The notes under the pieces are model-generated. The model had not been told where the DNA came from, searched no databases, and was given only the letters and a program-made list of their open reading frames with translations. DNA of 64,000 bases, taken from Prochlorococcus sp. AG-363-P06. GTDB taxonomy: Bacteria; Cyanobacteriota; Cyanobacteriia; PCC-6307; Cyanobiaceae. Numbering within the stretch: the stretch's first letter is position 1; each line of letters opens with the position of its first letter. The DNA lies in contig QCGD01000009.1 in the NCBI GenBank assembly GCA_003280025.1, positions 19,644-83,643 of the forward strand, read 5' to 3'. Position numbers and translations under genes: made by a program. Below, in pieces: positions 36,737 through 45,559 of this stretch.

Positions 36737-37678
36737 TTAATAATTTTTTAGCATTGCTTTTATGTTTCTTTTCCACATCCAAGGTTTTATTCTTTTTAAT
36801 GTTGACCCTCTTAGATTTTCTTCCCATTTCTTATCATCCCAACTTAATGCATTAATATCAAGATTCTTAATCCATTTTTTTGGAGTAGTTTCAAAAGTAT
36901 TGTTGTAGGGAACAGTTTTATTCCAAGGGCATACATCTTGGCAAATATCACATCCTGCAATCCATCCATTTAAATTTTTTTCAATTGTTTTTGGTATTAT
37001 TTTGCTCCTACTTTCTATAGTGTGATAGGAAATACATAAGTCGGATTGTATAACAAAAGGTTCTACGATTGCTTTTGTAGGGCATTGTTCTATACATTTT
37101 TCACATTTACCACAAAGCGACTGATAAGGTTTATCTGGTATTAAATCTTTTGTGAGAAGCATAAAACCTAAGGTAAACCATGACCCATAATTTTTGTTTA
37201 TTAGATTACTGTGTTTACCGATCCAACCTAATCCAGATTCTTCGGCCCATGCTTTTTCAAGGAGAGGGGAGCTGTCAACACATATTTTCCATTTGCAATC
37301 AGGTATTTCTTCTTTTATCCATTTACTAATATTTTTTAATTTCTTGTAAATAACTTTATGATAATCTTCTGCCTGACCAAATTTCCCAATTTTATATTTT
37401 ATATTTTTTTGATTTTCTTCACTTTGATAATTAAATCCAACACTTAAAACACTTTTTGCTCCTTCTAAGAGCGATTCTATGTTTTTTCTTCTTTCTGCTT
37501 CCATCCATTTCATTTCACTATGATAGTTATTTGATAACCATCTCTCTAATGCATTAGTTCTTAATTTTATTCGAGAACTTCCTGGTATTGTTGCAATTCC
37601 ACAGATCGCAAAACCTTCATAAATTGCTCTTTCTTTTAGTTTTTTACTTAATTCTATTTTGTTTTGATTTGTTTTCAT
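36737..37678 (-). CDS. queG: Epoxyqueuosine reductase
   Basis: Cobalamin- and Fe-S-dependent enzyme for the last step of queuosine tRNA-wobble modification. At 313 residues it is slightly shorter than E. coli QueG. It has the DUF1730 N-terminal region ('KLRTNALERWLSNNYHSEMKWME', 'SVGFNYQSEEN'), the corrinoid-site 'CVDSSPLLEKAWAEESGLGWIGKHSNLI', and two 4Fe-4S motifs, 'CGKCEKCIEQCPTKAI' and 'CDICQDVCPWN'. The cobalamin requirement ties in with cbiD at 60934. Confidence 0.95.
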   Translation of the reverse strand: MKTNQNKIELSKKLKERAIYEGFAICGIATIPGSSRIKLRTNALERWLSNNYHSEMKWMEAERRKNIESLLEGAKSVLSVGFNYQSEENQKNIKYKIGKFGQAEDYHKVIYKKLKNISKWIKEEIPDCKWKICVDSSPLLEKAWAEESGLGWIGKHSNLINKNYGSWFTLGFMLLTKDLIPDKPYQSLCGKCEKCIEQCPTKAIVEPFVIQSDLCISYHTIESRSKIIPKTIEKNLNGWIAGCDICQDVCPWNKTVPYNNTFETTPKKWIKNLDINALSWDDKKWEENLRGSTLKRIKPWMWKRNIKAMLKNY

Positions 37679-37814
37679 AATTACTTCATTATGAATAGGA
37701 TTTCTTCTAAAAGGTAATATTTGACTAAAAAACTAATAAATAATTTAAATATATCCCTATTAAGTAAAAACAGTTAAATCTTTAGTAAAATTAATGTAGC
37801 GAGAAAAATTAATT

Positions 37815-38552
37815 TTGGTTGAATCGAATCAAAATCAAGATTTGAACCTAGGATCTAGGCTCCAACAGGATTTAAAAAATGACCTTATAGCTGGCTTGTT
37901 AGTTGTAATACCTTTGGCAACTACTATTTGGCTATCATCTGTAGTAAGTAAATTTGTTTTATCTTTAGTCACTTCTGTTCCTAAACAATTAAATCCATTT
38001 ATTACACTCAATCCCTTATTACAAGATTTAATTAATTTAACTTTAGGTTTAACAGTTCCTTTATTAGCAATTTTGCTTATAGGGTTAATGGCTAGAAATT
38101 TTGTGGGAAGATGGCTTTTGGAATTTGGAGAGGGTACATTATCTAAAATACCTGTAGCGGGAGCAGTTTATAAAACTCTTAAGCAATTGCTTGAAACTTT
38201 TTTAAGTAATAAATCTAATAGATTCAGAAGGGTTGTTTTAGTTGAATATCCTCGTGAAGGATTATTTAGTGTGGGCTTTGTGACTGGTGCTGTTGGTCCT
38301 TCTCTTCAGCCAGAACTAGAAGAAAAATTATTAAGTGTTTTTATTCCTACAGCACCTAATCCAACAACTGGTTGGTACACATTAGTTCCTGAATCTTCAG
38401 TTAAAGATCTTAATATTTCTGTAGAGGATGCTTTTAAAACAATCATTTCTGCTGGGATTGTTAATCCAGATGACAAAAATAATACAACTAATCCTACATT
38501 TTCAAAATTATTTTCTCAATTAAGAGCTTCTACTAATACTCCTTCAACTTAA
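37815..38552 (+). CDS. DUF502 family membrane protein
   Basis: A 245-residue protein with two strong membrane segments (about 26-50 'DLIAGLLVVIPLATTIWLSSVV' and about 73-98 'LTLGLTVPLLAILLIGLM') and the conserved DUF502 stretch 'GEGTLSKIPVAGAVYKTLKQLLETF'. It ends with 'FVTGAVGP' and 'VFIPTAPNPTTGWYTLVP', also family hallmarks. Function unknown; plant homologues (COV/LCV-like) are membrane proteins. The start is TTG with no closer ATG. nusB follows after 3 bp. Confidence 0.88.
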   Translation: MVESNQNQDLNLGSRLQQDLKNDLIAGLLVVIPLATTIWLSSVVSKFVLSLVTSVPKQLNPFITLNPLLQDLINLTLGLTVPLLAILLIGLMARNFVGRWLLEFGEGTLSKIPVAGAVYKTLKQLLETFLSNKSNRFRRVVLVEYPREGLFSVGFVTGAVGPSLQPELEEKLLSVFIPTAPNPTTGWYTLVPESSVKDLNISVEDAFKTIISAGIVNPDDKNNTTNPTFSKLFSQLRASTNTPST

Positions 38553-38555
38553 TAG

Positions 38556-39185
38556 ATGCGTATTAATAGATCACTTTCTAGAGAATTATCTTTAATTTCA
38601 TTAGGTATTATTAAAGATAAAGGAGATTTTAAATTCAATCAGCTTCAAATAGAAGAGCTTTTTGAAGCTGCTTTAGATTCACTAATAAACCACTGTAGAG
38701 ACGAGTTAGATAAATGTGAAGCAGATTTAGAAAATGCCTCACAATACATATTAGATAGTGAATTGAAAGAAGATGCTAATTCTTCTTTTTCAAGTGAAAG
38801 AGATGAGTTAAAAAAAGCACTTCATAAAATTGAATTGGTAATGAATACTCTTGCAGTTACTTTAGATTTTCCAAAATTAGTAGTTTCTAGCAACCAAATT
38901 GATATTAGAGAAGATGTTAATCAACGGATTTTACACATAATAAATAACATTAAAATTATTGATTCTGAAATTGACGAAGTAATGGATGGTTGGCGATTAA
39001 AAAGGTTGCCAAGGATTGATCGTGACATTTTGCGTTTAGCTTATGTAGATATTAATTTTTTAAAAACTCCTGTAGCAGTAGCTTGTGATGAGGCAGTAAA
39101 TTTAGCTAATAAATACAGTGATATACAAGGAAGAAAGATGATAAATGGAGTTTTAAGGAGATTGCAAAAAGTTAACTTGCAATGA
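38556..39185 (+). CDS. nusB: Transcription antitermination protein NusB
   Basis: Binds boxA RNA with S10 (NusE) to antiterminate rRNA transcription. At 209 residues it is longer than E. coli NusB (139), with an acidic insertion of about 60 residues after helix 1, common in cyanobacteria. It starts 'RSLSRELSLISLGIIKD' and ends with the conserved 'VMDGWRLKRLPRIDRDILRLAYVDI' and 'VACDEAVNLANKYSDIQGRKMINGVLRRL'. It lies between DUF502 and ftsY, all on the + strand. Confidence 0.94.
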   Translation: MRINRSLSRELSLISLGIIKDKGDFKFNQLQIEELFEAALDSLINHCRDELDKCEADLENASQYILDSELKEDANSSFSSERDELKKALHKIELVMNTLAVTLDFPKLVVSSNQIDIREDVNQRILHIINNIKIIDSEIDEVMDGWRLKRLPRIDRDILRLAYVDINFLKTPVAVACDEAVNLANKYSDIQGRKMINGVLRRLQKVNLQ

Positions 39186-39245
39186 TTATTTGATATAAAT
39201 AAATAGTATTTTAGAATTTAATTAATATACGATCTGAAAATATTT

Positions 39246-40484
39246 ATGACTGATTCTGATAATTCTAGAAAATGGGCTTCAGAAGCTTATGCGATTCTAA
39301 AAAAACAACAAGCGGAGCAAAAAGAAGCGGAGCAAAAAGAAGCGCAGCAAAAAGAAGCGCAGCAAAAAGAAGCGCAGCAAAAAGAAGCGGAGCAAAAAGA
39401 AGCGTTTTCTGATACTTCAAACTTAAAAAATACTCCTCTAAGCTTTGAGAATGATAATGAAGTTGAACTAGGAGAATTTGATGATGATTTTACTTGGTCA
39501 GCCATGGTCTTGGCTGCTCAAGGGAAAAAAATAAATCAAATATCAATTGATGAAATTGATTGGTTAACTAAATTAAGAAGGGGTTTAGAAGCAACTAGAA
39601 AAGGTTTTGTTACAGAATTATTGGACAAACTAGGAGATGATCCTCTTACTCCAGAATCTCTTGATGATTTAGAAACCCTATTAATAAGAGCTGATGTAGG
39701 AATTGATTCAACTGATAAGGTAATTTCATCTCTTAGAAAAAAATTAAACGAAGAAGTTGTTGGGGGAGAAGAGGGAATTAAATTTCTAAAGGAAGAATTA
39801 AGGGTAATTATTGATAAACCAATAAAAAATTCTGGTAGAAGTCTTTTAGTTCCTGAAAAAGGCAAGTTTAATGTTTGGTTATTAGTTGGAGTTAATGGGG
39901 TTGGTAAAACTACAACTTTAGGAAAATTAGCTTATTTATCATCAAGAAGTAATTATAAAACTTTGATAGCCGCTGCTGATACTTTTAGGGCAGCAGCAGT
40001 AGAGCAATTAAAGGTATGGGGCGAAAGGAGTAATGTTGATGTAATTTCTAATCAATCAACAAATGCTGATCCAGCAGCTGTGGTTTTTGATGCTATTAAT
40101 TCAGCAAAAAAAAGGAATTGCGATTTATTACTTGTTGATACTGCAGGTAGATTGCAAACAAAAACTAATCTTATGGATGAATTATCAAAAATAAAAAGAA
40201 TTATTGATAAAAAGGTTCCTGATGCAATAGTTGAATCATTATTAGTTTTGGATGCAAGTCAAGGTCAAAATGGTTTAAAGCAAGCAAAAAGTTTTGCAAA
40301 ATCAGCAAATTTAAGTGGTGCAATTATTACGAAACTAGATGGGTCTTCAAGAGGGGGGGTTTCTTTAGCTGTTTCTGCAGAAGTTAATCTACCTATAAGA
40401 TTTATAGGTGCTGGAGAGGGAATAAAAGATTTAAGACCTTTTAACAGTTTTGAATTTGTGGAAGCTTTGCTTGCAGATAGATAA
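39246..40484 (+). CDS. ftsY: Signal recognition particle receptor FtsY
   Basis: SRP receptor GTPase that docks ribosome-nascent chains to the membrane. The N-domain (about 105-195) precedes the G-domain with P-loop 'LLVGVNGVGKTTTLGKL' (about 215-222), 'DTFRAAAVEQLKVW', 'LVDTAGRLQTKTNL' and 'TKLDGSSRGGVSL'. The poorly conserved acidic N-terminal A-domain holds six tandem A-(E/Q)-Q-K-E repeats (about 23-52) encoded by six 15-bp units, probably a slippage product. The domain core is intact, so the protein should work. Confidence 0.97.
   Translation: MTDSDNSRKWASEAYAILKKQQAEQKEAEQKEAQQKEAQQKEAQQKEAEQKEAFSDTSNLKNTPLSFENDNEVELGEFDDDFTWSAMVLAAQGKKINQISIDEIDWLTKLRRGLEATRKGFVTELLDKLGDDPLTPESLDDLETLLIRADVGIDSTDKVISSLRKKLNEEVVGGEEGIKFLKEELRVIIDKPIKNSGRSLLVPEKGKFNVWLLVGVNGVGKTTTLGKLAYLSSRSNYKTLIAAADTFRAAAVEQLKVWGERSNVDVISNQSTNADPAAVVFDAINSAKKRNCDLLLVDTAGRLQTKTNLMDELSKIKRIIDKKVPDAIVESLLVLDASQGQNGLKQAKSFAKSANLSGAIITKLDGSSRGGVSLAVSAEVNLPIRFIGAGEGIKDLRPFNSFEFVEALLADR
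39312..39401 (+). repeat. Six 15-bp tandem repeats inside ftsY
   Basis: Six contiguous copies of GCG(G/C)AGCAAAAAGAA: units 1, 2 and 6 have GCGGAG, units 3, 4 and 5 GCGCAG; otherwise identical. They encode Ala-Glu/Gln-Gln-Lys-Glu. All six Ala codons are GCG, uncommon in this AT-rich genome. Confidence 0.95.
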
Positions 40485-40551
40485 ATATTTAATTAATTTT
40501 TTTTAAAATTATAATTTTAATGTTAAAACATAGCTATATATTTCATTTGTT

Positions 40552-41895
40552 TTGCTTAATAATCAAAAAGACAAATTATTTTCTAAGAAAGTTATAGAAA
40601 CATTTTTAGAAAATGACTATAAATCATCAATTAAAAAGAACGATAAATTTTCCGAACTTGCATTTTCAATTGCATATTACTTAAAATCTTTTTCTAATAT
40701 AAAAAAATTATTAGATTATATATGTTTAATTTTTAAGCATATTTTTGATCAAACATTAATTATAATTATCCCATTAAATGAAGATGGAGAAATATGGAAT
40801 GAAAATATCAGAATTTCAGCAAATATAAAATTTTTGCAAGTGGAAATAGCAATTAATAATTTTCTTAAAAAGTTTAATTTCTCTAAAAAGTTTAAACTAA
40901 AGGAAATCGAAACTTTTGAACAAGCTTTAAAAAATAATTTTAAGGAATATAATATTGAATCTGAAAAAATTCTATCTAGAGGTAAATGTAGAGGATTTAT
41001 TTATATATTTAACAACTTAATTTCAAGCAAGACTATTTTGGATGATCAAATTTTTAATTTTATTAAAAATTGTCTTGCTATTGGGTTAGAAAATTATTGG
41101 TTAATAAAAACTAAAAAAAGGCATGAGAATGTAGATAGAGAAATTTCTACTGGAGCTGAAATACAGTCTCAATTATTACCTGATTTTTGCCCAGCAATTT
41201 TTGGCGTAGACTTAGCTGCTCATTGCAGGCCTGCTCTTCAATTAGGTGGAGATTATTTTGACTTCATGTCTTTGAAGCCTAATTTCTCAGAAAAGAGAAA
41301 AGAAAAATCTAAATGGGCTTTAGTAATAGGTGATGTTATGGGAAAAGGTATTCCTGCTGGTCTTCTAATGACCATGTTAAGAGGAATGTTGCGTGCAGAG
41401 GTTTTGACAGGTTTGCCTCCAGATAGAATTTTGCATGATTTAAACCACTTGGCAATTAATGATTTAGATCAATCGCATCGATTTGTAACTTTGTTTTATT
41501 CAGATTATGATCCTAGAACAAAGAAATTGAGGTATTCTAATGCTGCTCATAATCCGCCGTTGCTTTGGAAAAATTCTGAGCAGAAAGTTATAAAGTTAGA
41601 TACTGAAGGATTTGTTCTAGGATTACAAAAAGATGCTGACTATAAGTGTGGTGAAATTAAGCTTAATGCCAATGATTTAATTCTTTACTATACAGATGGA
41701 GTAACTGATACTTCAAATGCTTTAGGAGAAAGGTTTGATGAGGAAAGGTTAATAAAAACATTTTCAAAACTATGTAAACAAACTTATTCATCTCAAGAAA
41801 TTCTCAATAAGATTTTTAAAAAATTAGATGACTTTACAGGTCAAAATAGACATTTAGAAGATGATGCTTCTATTGTAGTTTTTCAATTGAGGTAG
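40552..41895 (+). CDS. PP2C/SpoIIE-type serine phosphatase (RsbU-like)
   Basis: Predicted Mn/Mg-dependent Ser/Thr phosphatase; relatives control partner-switching regulators. The N-terminal about 200 residues are GAF-like without clear motifs ('LIIIIPLNEDGEIWNENIRI'). A linker helix ('REISTGAEIQSQLLPDF') leads to the SpoIIE domain with metal-binding 'LGGDYFDFM', 'VIGDVMGKGIPAGLLMTMLRG', 'YYTDGVTD' and 'EDDASIVVFQ'. The start is TTG. No anti-sigma or STAS-domain gene sits nearby, so its target is unknown. Bases 40485-40551 before it hold no gene. Confidence 0.88.
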   Translation: MLNNQKDKLFSKKVIETFLENDYKSSIKKNDKFSELAFSIAYYLKSFSNIKKLLDYICLIFKHIFDQTLIIIIPLNEDGEIWNENIRISANIKFLQVEIAINNFLKKFNFSKKFKLKEIETFEQALKNNFKEYNIESEKILSRGKCRGFIYIFNNLISSKTILDDQIFNFIKNCLAIGLENYWLIKTKKRHENVDREISTGAEIQSQLLPDFCPAIFGVDLAAHCRPALQLGGDYFDFMSLKPNFSEKRKEKSKWALVIGDVMGKGIPAGLLMTMLRGMLRAEVLTGLPPDRILHDLNHLAINDLDQSHRFVTLFYSDYDPRTKKLRYSNAAHNPPLLWKNSEQKVIKLDTEGFVLGLQKDADYKCGEIKLNANDLILYYTDGVTDTSNALGERFDEERLIKTFSKLCKQTYSSQEILNKIFKKLDDFTGQNRHLEDDASIVVFQLR

Positions 41896-41956
41896 ATATT
41901 TTTGTCACATATATGAAAAAATGCTTTATTAGTAGTAACTAAATTTTTAGATTGAT

Positions 41957-43336
41957 ATGTCAAAAGTTTGGAGTAAAAGATTTGATAGTAGTCTTAATCC
42001 TTTTATTGAAAAGTTTAATGCTTCAATTTGTTTTGATAAGAAACTAATTTTAGAAGATATAGAGTGTTCGATTGCTCATGCAAAAATGCTTGGGCATACT
42101 CAGGTTTTATCTTCCCAAGAAGCATTAAAGATAATTAGTGGCTTAGAGAATATTAAAAATGAATTTATGGAAGGGAAATTTTCCCCTGGTGCTCCTTCTG
42201 AAGATATTCACTATTGTATTGAGGAAAAACTTATTAAATTAATTGGTGAGACTGGAAAGAAATTACATACTGGAAGAAGTAGAAATGATCAAGTAGGTAC
42301 AGATTTAAGATTATGGTTAAGAAAAGAGATTGATAATCTTGATCTATTAATTATTGAGTTGCAAAAAGCATTGTTTAATATCGCAAAAGCAAATATTTAT
42401 ACTTTAATTCCAGGTTATACACATATGCAAAGAGCACAACCCTTATCTCTAGCGCATCATATGTTGGCATATTTAGAAATGTTCCAACGAGATCGAGAGA
42501 GGCTAAAACAAGTTAGATCTAGAGTGAATACCTCTCCATTAGGGGCTGCAGCATTAGCCGGTACAAAAATTAAAATAGATAGAGAATTCACGGCTGAGGA
42601 ATTGGGTTTTGAAAAAATTTATAAAAACAGTATTGATGCCGTTAGTGATAGAGATTTTTGTGTTGAATTTGTTTCAGCGTCAGCTTTAGTAATGTCTCAT
42701 TTAAGTAAGATTTCCGAGGAAATTATTTTATGGGTTACTGATGAATTTTCTTTTGCAAAATTAACTGATAAATGTGCCACAGGTAGCAGCTTAATGCCTC
42801 AGAAAAAAAATCCAGATGTTCCAGAATTAATCAGAGGTAAGACAGGAAGAGTTTATGGACATTTACAAGCATTATTAACTATGATAAAGGGTGTTCCACT
42901 TTCATATAATAAGGATTTTCAAGAAGATAAAGAACCTATCTTTGATACCGTGGAGACCACCTCTTCTTGTATTCAGGCAATGACTATATTAATAAGTGAG
43001 GGGATTGAATTTAATGTTGATAATTTAGCTGATTCGGTGGACAATGATTACTCAAATGCAACTGATTTAGCAGATTATTTAGTAGGCAAAAATGTTCCCT
43101 TTAGGAGTGCTTACCAAGTTGTTGGTGAACTAGTAAAGTATTGCTTAAAAAGAAAAATTTTATTTAAAAACCTTAGAATAGATGAACTTAAAAAATTTCA
43201 TAATCAATTTGAAGAAGATATTTTTGAACATATTCATCCTCTTAATGTCGTTAAATCCAGAATTAGTAAAGGTGGAACAGGTTTCGTTCAAGTGGAGATT
43301 GAGATAAAGAATTGGCAAAAAAAATTGTTACTTTGA
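41957..43336 (+). CDS. argH: Argininosuccinate lyase
   Basis: Splits argininosuccinate into arginine and fumarate, the step after ArgG (14405). At 459 residues it has the usual length. Superfamily signature '[20 protein letters not shown]' is present, with '[19 protein letters not shown]' and '[19 protein letters not shown]', including the conserved Thr-His pair. A hairpin with T-run 66 bp after the stop is a good terminator. Confidence 0.97.
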   Translation: MSKVWSKRFDSSLNPFIEKFNASICFDKKLILEDIECSIAHAKMLGHTQVLSSQEALKIISGLENIKNEFMEGKFSPGAPSEDIHYCIEEKLIKLIGETGKKLHTGRSRNDQVGTDLRLWLRKEIDNLDLLIIELQKALFNIAKANIYTLIPGYTHMQRAQPLSLAHHMLAYLEMFQRDRERLKQVRSRVNTSPLGAAALAGTKIKIDREFTAEELGFEKIYKNSIDAVSDRDFCVEFVSASALVMSHLSKISEEIILWVTDEFSFAKLTDKCATGSSLMPQKKNPDVPELIRGKTGRVYGHLQALLTMIKGVPLSYNKDFQEDKEPIFDTVETTSSCIQAMTILISEGIEFNVDNLADSVDNDYSNATDLADYLVGKNVPFRSAYQVVGELVKYCLKRKILFKNLRIDELKKFHNQFEEDIFEHIHPLNVVKSRISKGGTGFVQVEIEIKNWQKKLLL

Positions 43337-43401
43337 TCAATCGAGATTAATTTTCTACAACAATGGTATTTATTGCAGTAGAATAATAAGGTAATGTTAT
43401 G

Positions 43402-43425
43402 AAACTACGGTTTTGTAGTTTTTTT
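43402..43425 (+). terminator. Rho-independent terminator after argH
   Basis: AAACTAC, loop GGTTTT, GTAGTTT, then a T-run (seven T's in all from within the stem end). The 7-bp stem is perfect. It overlaps the N-terminus of the track's longer RRM reading frame, which argues that frame's upstream ATG (43399) is not used. It could alternatively be a leader attenuator of the RRM gene. Confidence 0.72.
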
Positions 43426-43455
43426 AATTTTGGTCAATTTAAATTTGAGTTTCAA

Positions 43456-43962
43456 GTGAGTATTTTTGTCGGCAATTTGCCTTTTCGCGCAGAGCGAGAA
43501 GATGTTTTACAGTTATTTTCCCCTTTTGGTGAAGTTATAAATTGTTCTCTTCCTTTGGAAAGAGATACAGGGCGAAAAAGAGGGTTCGCGTTTGTTGAGA
43601 TGGCAGATGAGGCAATTGAGTCAACAGCTATTGAAGGTTTGCAAGGAACTGAACTTATGGGCAGGCCATTAAGAATTAACAAAGCAGAACCCCGAGGCAG
43701 TGGCGGTGGAGGACCTCGCAGGGGAGGTCGTGGCGGCGGTTACGGCGGTGGTAATAATGGCGGCGGCTACGGCGGTGGCGGCGGTTACGGCGGTGGTAAT
43801 TCTGAACCTGGCTCAAATTATACTAATAAATCTTCTGGTGCAGAAGGCTGGGAAGATAGAAGTTATGGCAACTCCACGGAAAACTCAGAATATGAAAGTG
43901 GTAGAAGTAGAAGACGAAGAGGGGTTTCTAATGATGAGGGTATATCTAACGAGGATAGTTAG
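43456..43962 (+). CDS. Cyanobacterial RNA-binding protein (RRM + glycine-rich tail)
   Basis: Single RRM about 1-80 with RNP2 'IFVGNLPF' and RNP1 'KRGFAFVEM', followed by an Arg/Gly-rich tail ('GGRGGGYGGGNNGGGYGGGG') and a charged end. Cyanobacterial Rbp proteins of this kind are cold-inducible RNA chaperones. GTG 43456 gives the N-terminus V/M-SIFVGNLPF, right at the first RRM strand. The track's ATG at 43399 would translate through the terminator hairpin. It has a 4-nt convergent overlap with dusA. Confidence 0.9.
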   Translation: MSIFVGNLPFRAEREDVLQLFSPFGEVINCSLPLERDTGRKRGFAFVEMADEAIESTAIEGLQGTELMGRPLRINKAEPRGSGGGGPRRGGRGGGYGGGNNGGGYGGGGGYGGGNSEPGSNYTNKSSGAEGWEDRSYGNSTENSEYESGRSRRRRGVSNDEGISNEDS

Positions 43963-44963
43963 TACCCTATTTGTTCAAGTTTCGATGTTAATTCTATGAG
44001 ATAAGCAATATTTAATTCTTTTTTGATTGATTTAGTTGAAATTTGATTCCTCCAGATTTTTGCTTTTGGGATTCCTTCAACTAAATTTATTAGATGTTTA
44101 CAAATATCCCAAGTTTTACCGCCATTTTTTAAATGATTTTCTATGTAAGGTATTAAGGAAAATATTATTTTTGATGCAGTTTTAGCTTTTGTGTTTAAGC
44201 CATATATTTTTTGGTCGATTTCAGACCACCTTAATGGGTGTTTATAAATAGATCTACCAATCATCACTCCATCAAAATCATTTAATGCATTTATACATTG
44301 TTCTATATTTGTAATACCACCATTAATTTCAATAATTAAATTAGGATTTGACTTCTTTAATTTTCTAACCATTTCATAATTAAGTGGGGGTATAGTCCTG
44401 TTTTGTTTTGGATTTAAACCCTTTAATATTGCTTTTCTTGCATGAATTGTAAATCTATCCGCACCAGCATTAGCTATTTGTTTTACGAAATTGTCTAGAC
44501 TAGAGAAACTATCTACTTCATCAACTCCGATTCTGTGTTTTATTGTTACTGGCAAATTGCAACTATTTTTTAGGGATTCTATGCATTGTGCAACTGTTTC
44601 AGGTTCTTTCATGAGAGATGCCCCAAAGTTTCCTGAGCAGACTCTTGGACTTGGACACCCTACATTAAAGTTGATTTCGTCATACCCCCAATCTTCTGCC
44701 ATTTGCGCTGCTTCTTTTAGTATCTGAGGATTGTCTCCACCAAATTGAATGGCAATCGGGTGTTCTTCCTCATTGAAATTTAAGAATTTTTCTTTTTTAT
44801 CAGTGTAAATTAAACTCTGAGCGACAATCATTTCTGTATATAAAAGGGCTTTTGAACTGATTTTTCGCATTATCATTCTAAAGTGCTTATCAGTGCAATC
44901 CATCATTGGAGCAATACTTAATTTATGAAATTTAGTTATAGAATAATGTTGATCGATTTTCAT
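43959..44963 (-). CDS. dusA: tRNA-dihydrouridine synthase (DusA type)
   Basis: FMN/NADPH enzyme reducing uridine to dihydrouridine in tRNA D-loops. At 334 residues it has the DusA length. It shows 'LSIAPMMDCTDKHFRMIMR', 'PIAIQFGGDNP', 'EINFNVGCPSPRVCSGNFGASLM' (catalytic Cys) and 'FTIHARKAILKGLNPKQNR'. The GCPS...GNFGA(S/C)LM form with 'MDCTDxHFR' is characteristic of DusA rather than DusB/DusC. Confidence 0.93.
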   Translation of the reverse strand: MKIDQHYSITKFHKLSIAPMMDCTDKHFRMIMRKISSKALLYTEMIVAQSLIYTDKKEKFLNFNEEEHPIAIQFGGDNPQILKEAAQMAEDWGYDEINFNVGCPSPRVCSGNFGASLMKEPETVAQCIESLKNSCNLPVTIKHRIGVDEVDSFSSLDNFVKQIANAGADRFTIHARKAILKGLNPKQNRTIPPLNYEMVRKLKKSNPNLIIEINGGITNIEQCINALNDFDGVMIGRSIYKHPLRWSEIDQKIYGLNTKAKTASKIIFSLIPYIENHLKNGGKTWDICKHLINLVEGIPKAKIWRNQISTKSIKKELNIAYLIELTSKLEQIGY

Positions 44964-44989
44964 TACACTTTATAAGGATATTTTGATAT

Positions 44990-45484
44990 ATGAATCAATT
45001 TTTATCTAGAAGAACTTTCATTTTAATTCCAATAATGTCAATTTTAAAATTTATTTTTAAGCCTATGCAAGTATTAGCTTCTTCTGTATCTTCTCGGGAT
45101 AGCTGGAATTTATCAAAAGAAGAATGGAAAAACAGGCTTAGTCCAGAATCTTATTATATTTTGCGAGAGGAGGGAACTGAAAGAGCTTTCAGTAGCCAAT
45201 TAAATAATGAAAAAAGAAAAGGGATTTTTCATTGTGTAGGTTGTGATTCACCTCTGTTTTTGTCTGATACTAAATATGATAGTGGTACAGGCTGGCCAAG
45301 TTTTTGGGATTCAATTAAAGGCTCTATAGAAACAAAGGTTGATTTTAAATTAATTGTACCAAGAACTGAGTATCATTGTTCTAGGTGTGGAGGGCACCAA
45401 GGACATGTGTTTAATGATGGTCCACTGCCTACAGGTAAGCGATATTGTAATAATGGTTTAGCATTGAGATTTGTACCTGATTAA
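44990..45484 (+). CDS. msrB: Methionine-R-sulfoxide reductase with N-terminal export-type sequence
   Basis: Repairs methionine-R-sulfoxide. The domain (about 36-164) has 'LRLSPESYYILREEGTERAF'-like conserved start, Zn-binding 'HCVGCDSPLF' and 'HCSRCGGHQGHVFNDGP', 'SGTGWPSFW', and catalytic-Cys region 'GKRYCNNGLALRF'. The N-terminus 'LSRRTFILIPIMSILKF' resembles a twin-arginine signal (SRRxF), so it may be exported to the lumen or periplasm. A 5-bp GC-rich hairpin follows the stop. Confidence 0.93.
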   Translation: MNQFLSRRTFILIPIMSILKFIFKPMQVLASSVSSRDSWNLSKEEWKNRLSPESYYILREEGTERAFSSQLNNEKRKGIFHCVGCDSPLFLSDTKYDSGTGWPSFWDSIKGSIETKVDFKLIVPRTEYHCSRCGGHQGHVFNDGPLPTGKRYCNNGLALRFVPD

Positions 45485-45491
45485 TAATTTG

Positions 45492-45505
45492 TGCGGCCTT
45501 CCGCA
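45492..45505 (+). terminator. Short GC-rich hairpin after msrB
   Basis: TGCGG-CCTT-CCGCA, a perfect 5-bp stem with tetraloop, 7 nt past the msrB stop, followed by a T-rich stretch (ACTTGTTTTG). It stands out by GC content in this intergenic region. A weak terminator is likely. Confidence 0.4.
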
Positions 45506-45559
45506 ACTTGTTTTGTGCGTCAATTTAATAGAGAATAGTTTTAACAAATTTTTTAAAAA

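Noticed and set aside
39287-39505. 72-aa minus-strand ORF rich in Cys-Ala-Ser repeats
   Set aside because: It is the antisense of the 15-bp ftsY repeat; the repetitive 'ASFCCASFC' is produced by the array and there is no independent sign of coding.
43700-43999. 99-aa + strand ORF overlapping the RRM gene
   Set aside because: Alternative frame of the Gly-rich repeat (Ala/Val repetition); the RRM frame carries clear RNP motifs.
45492-45559. CIRCE-type heat-shock operator before grpE
   Set aside because: Only a short TGCGG/CCGCA hairpin is present; the TTAGCACTC-N9-GAGTGCTAA repeat is absent.
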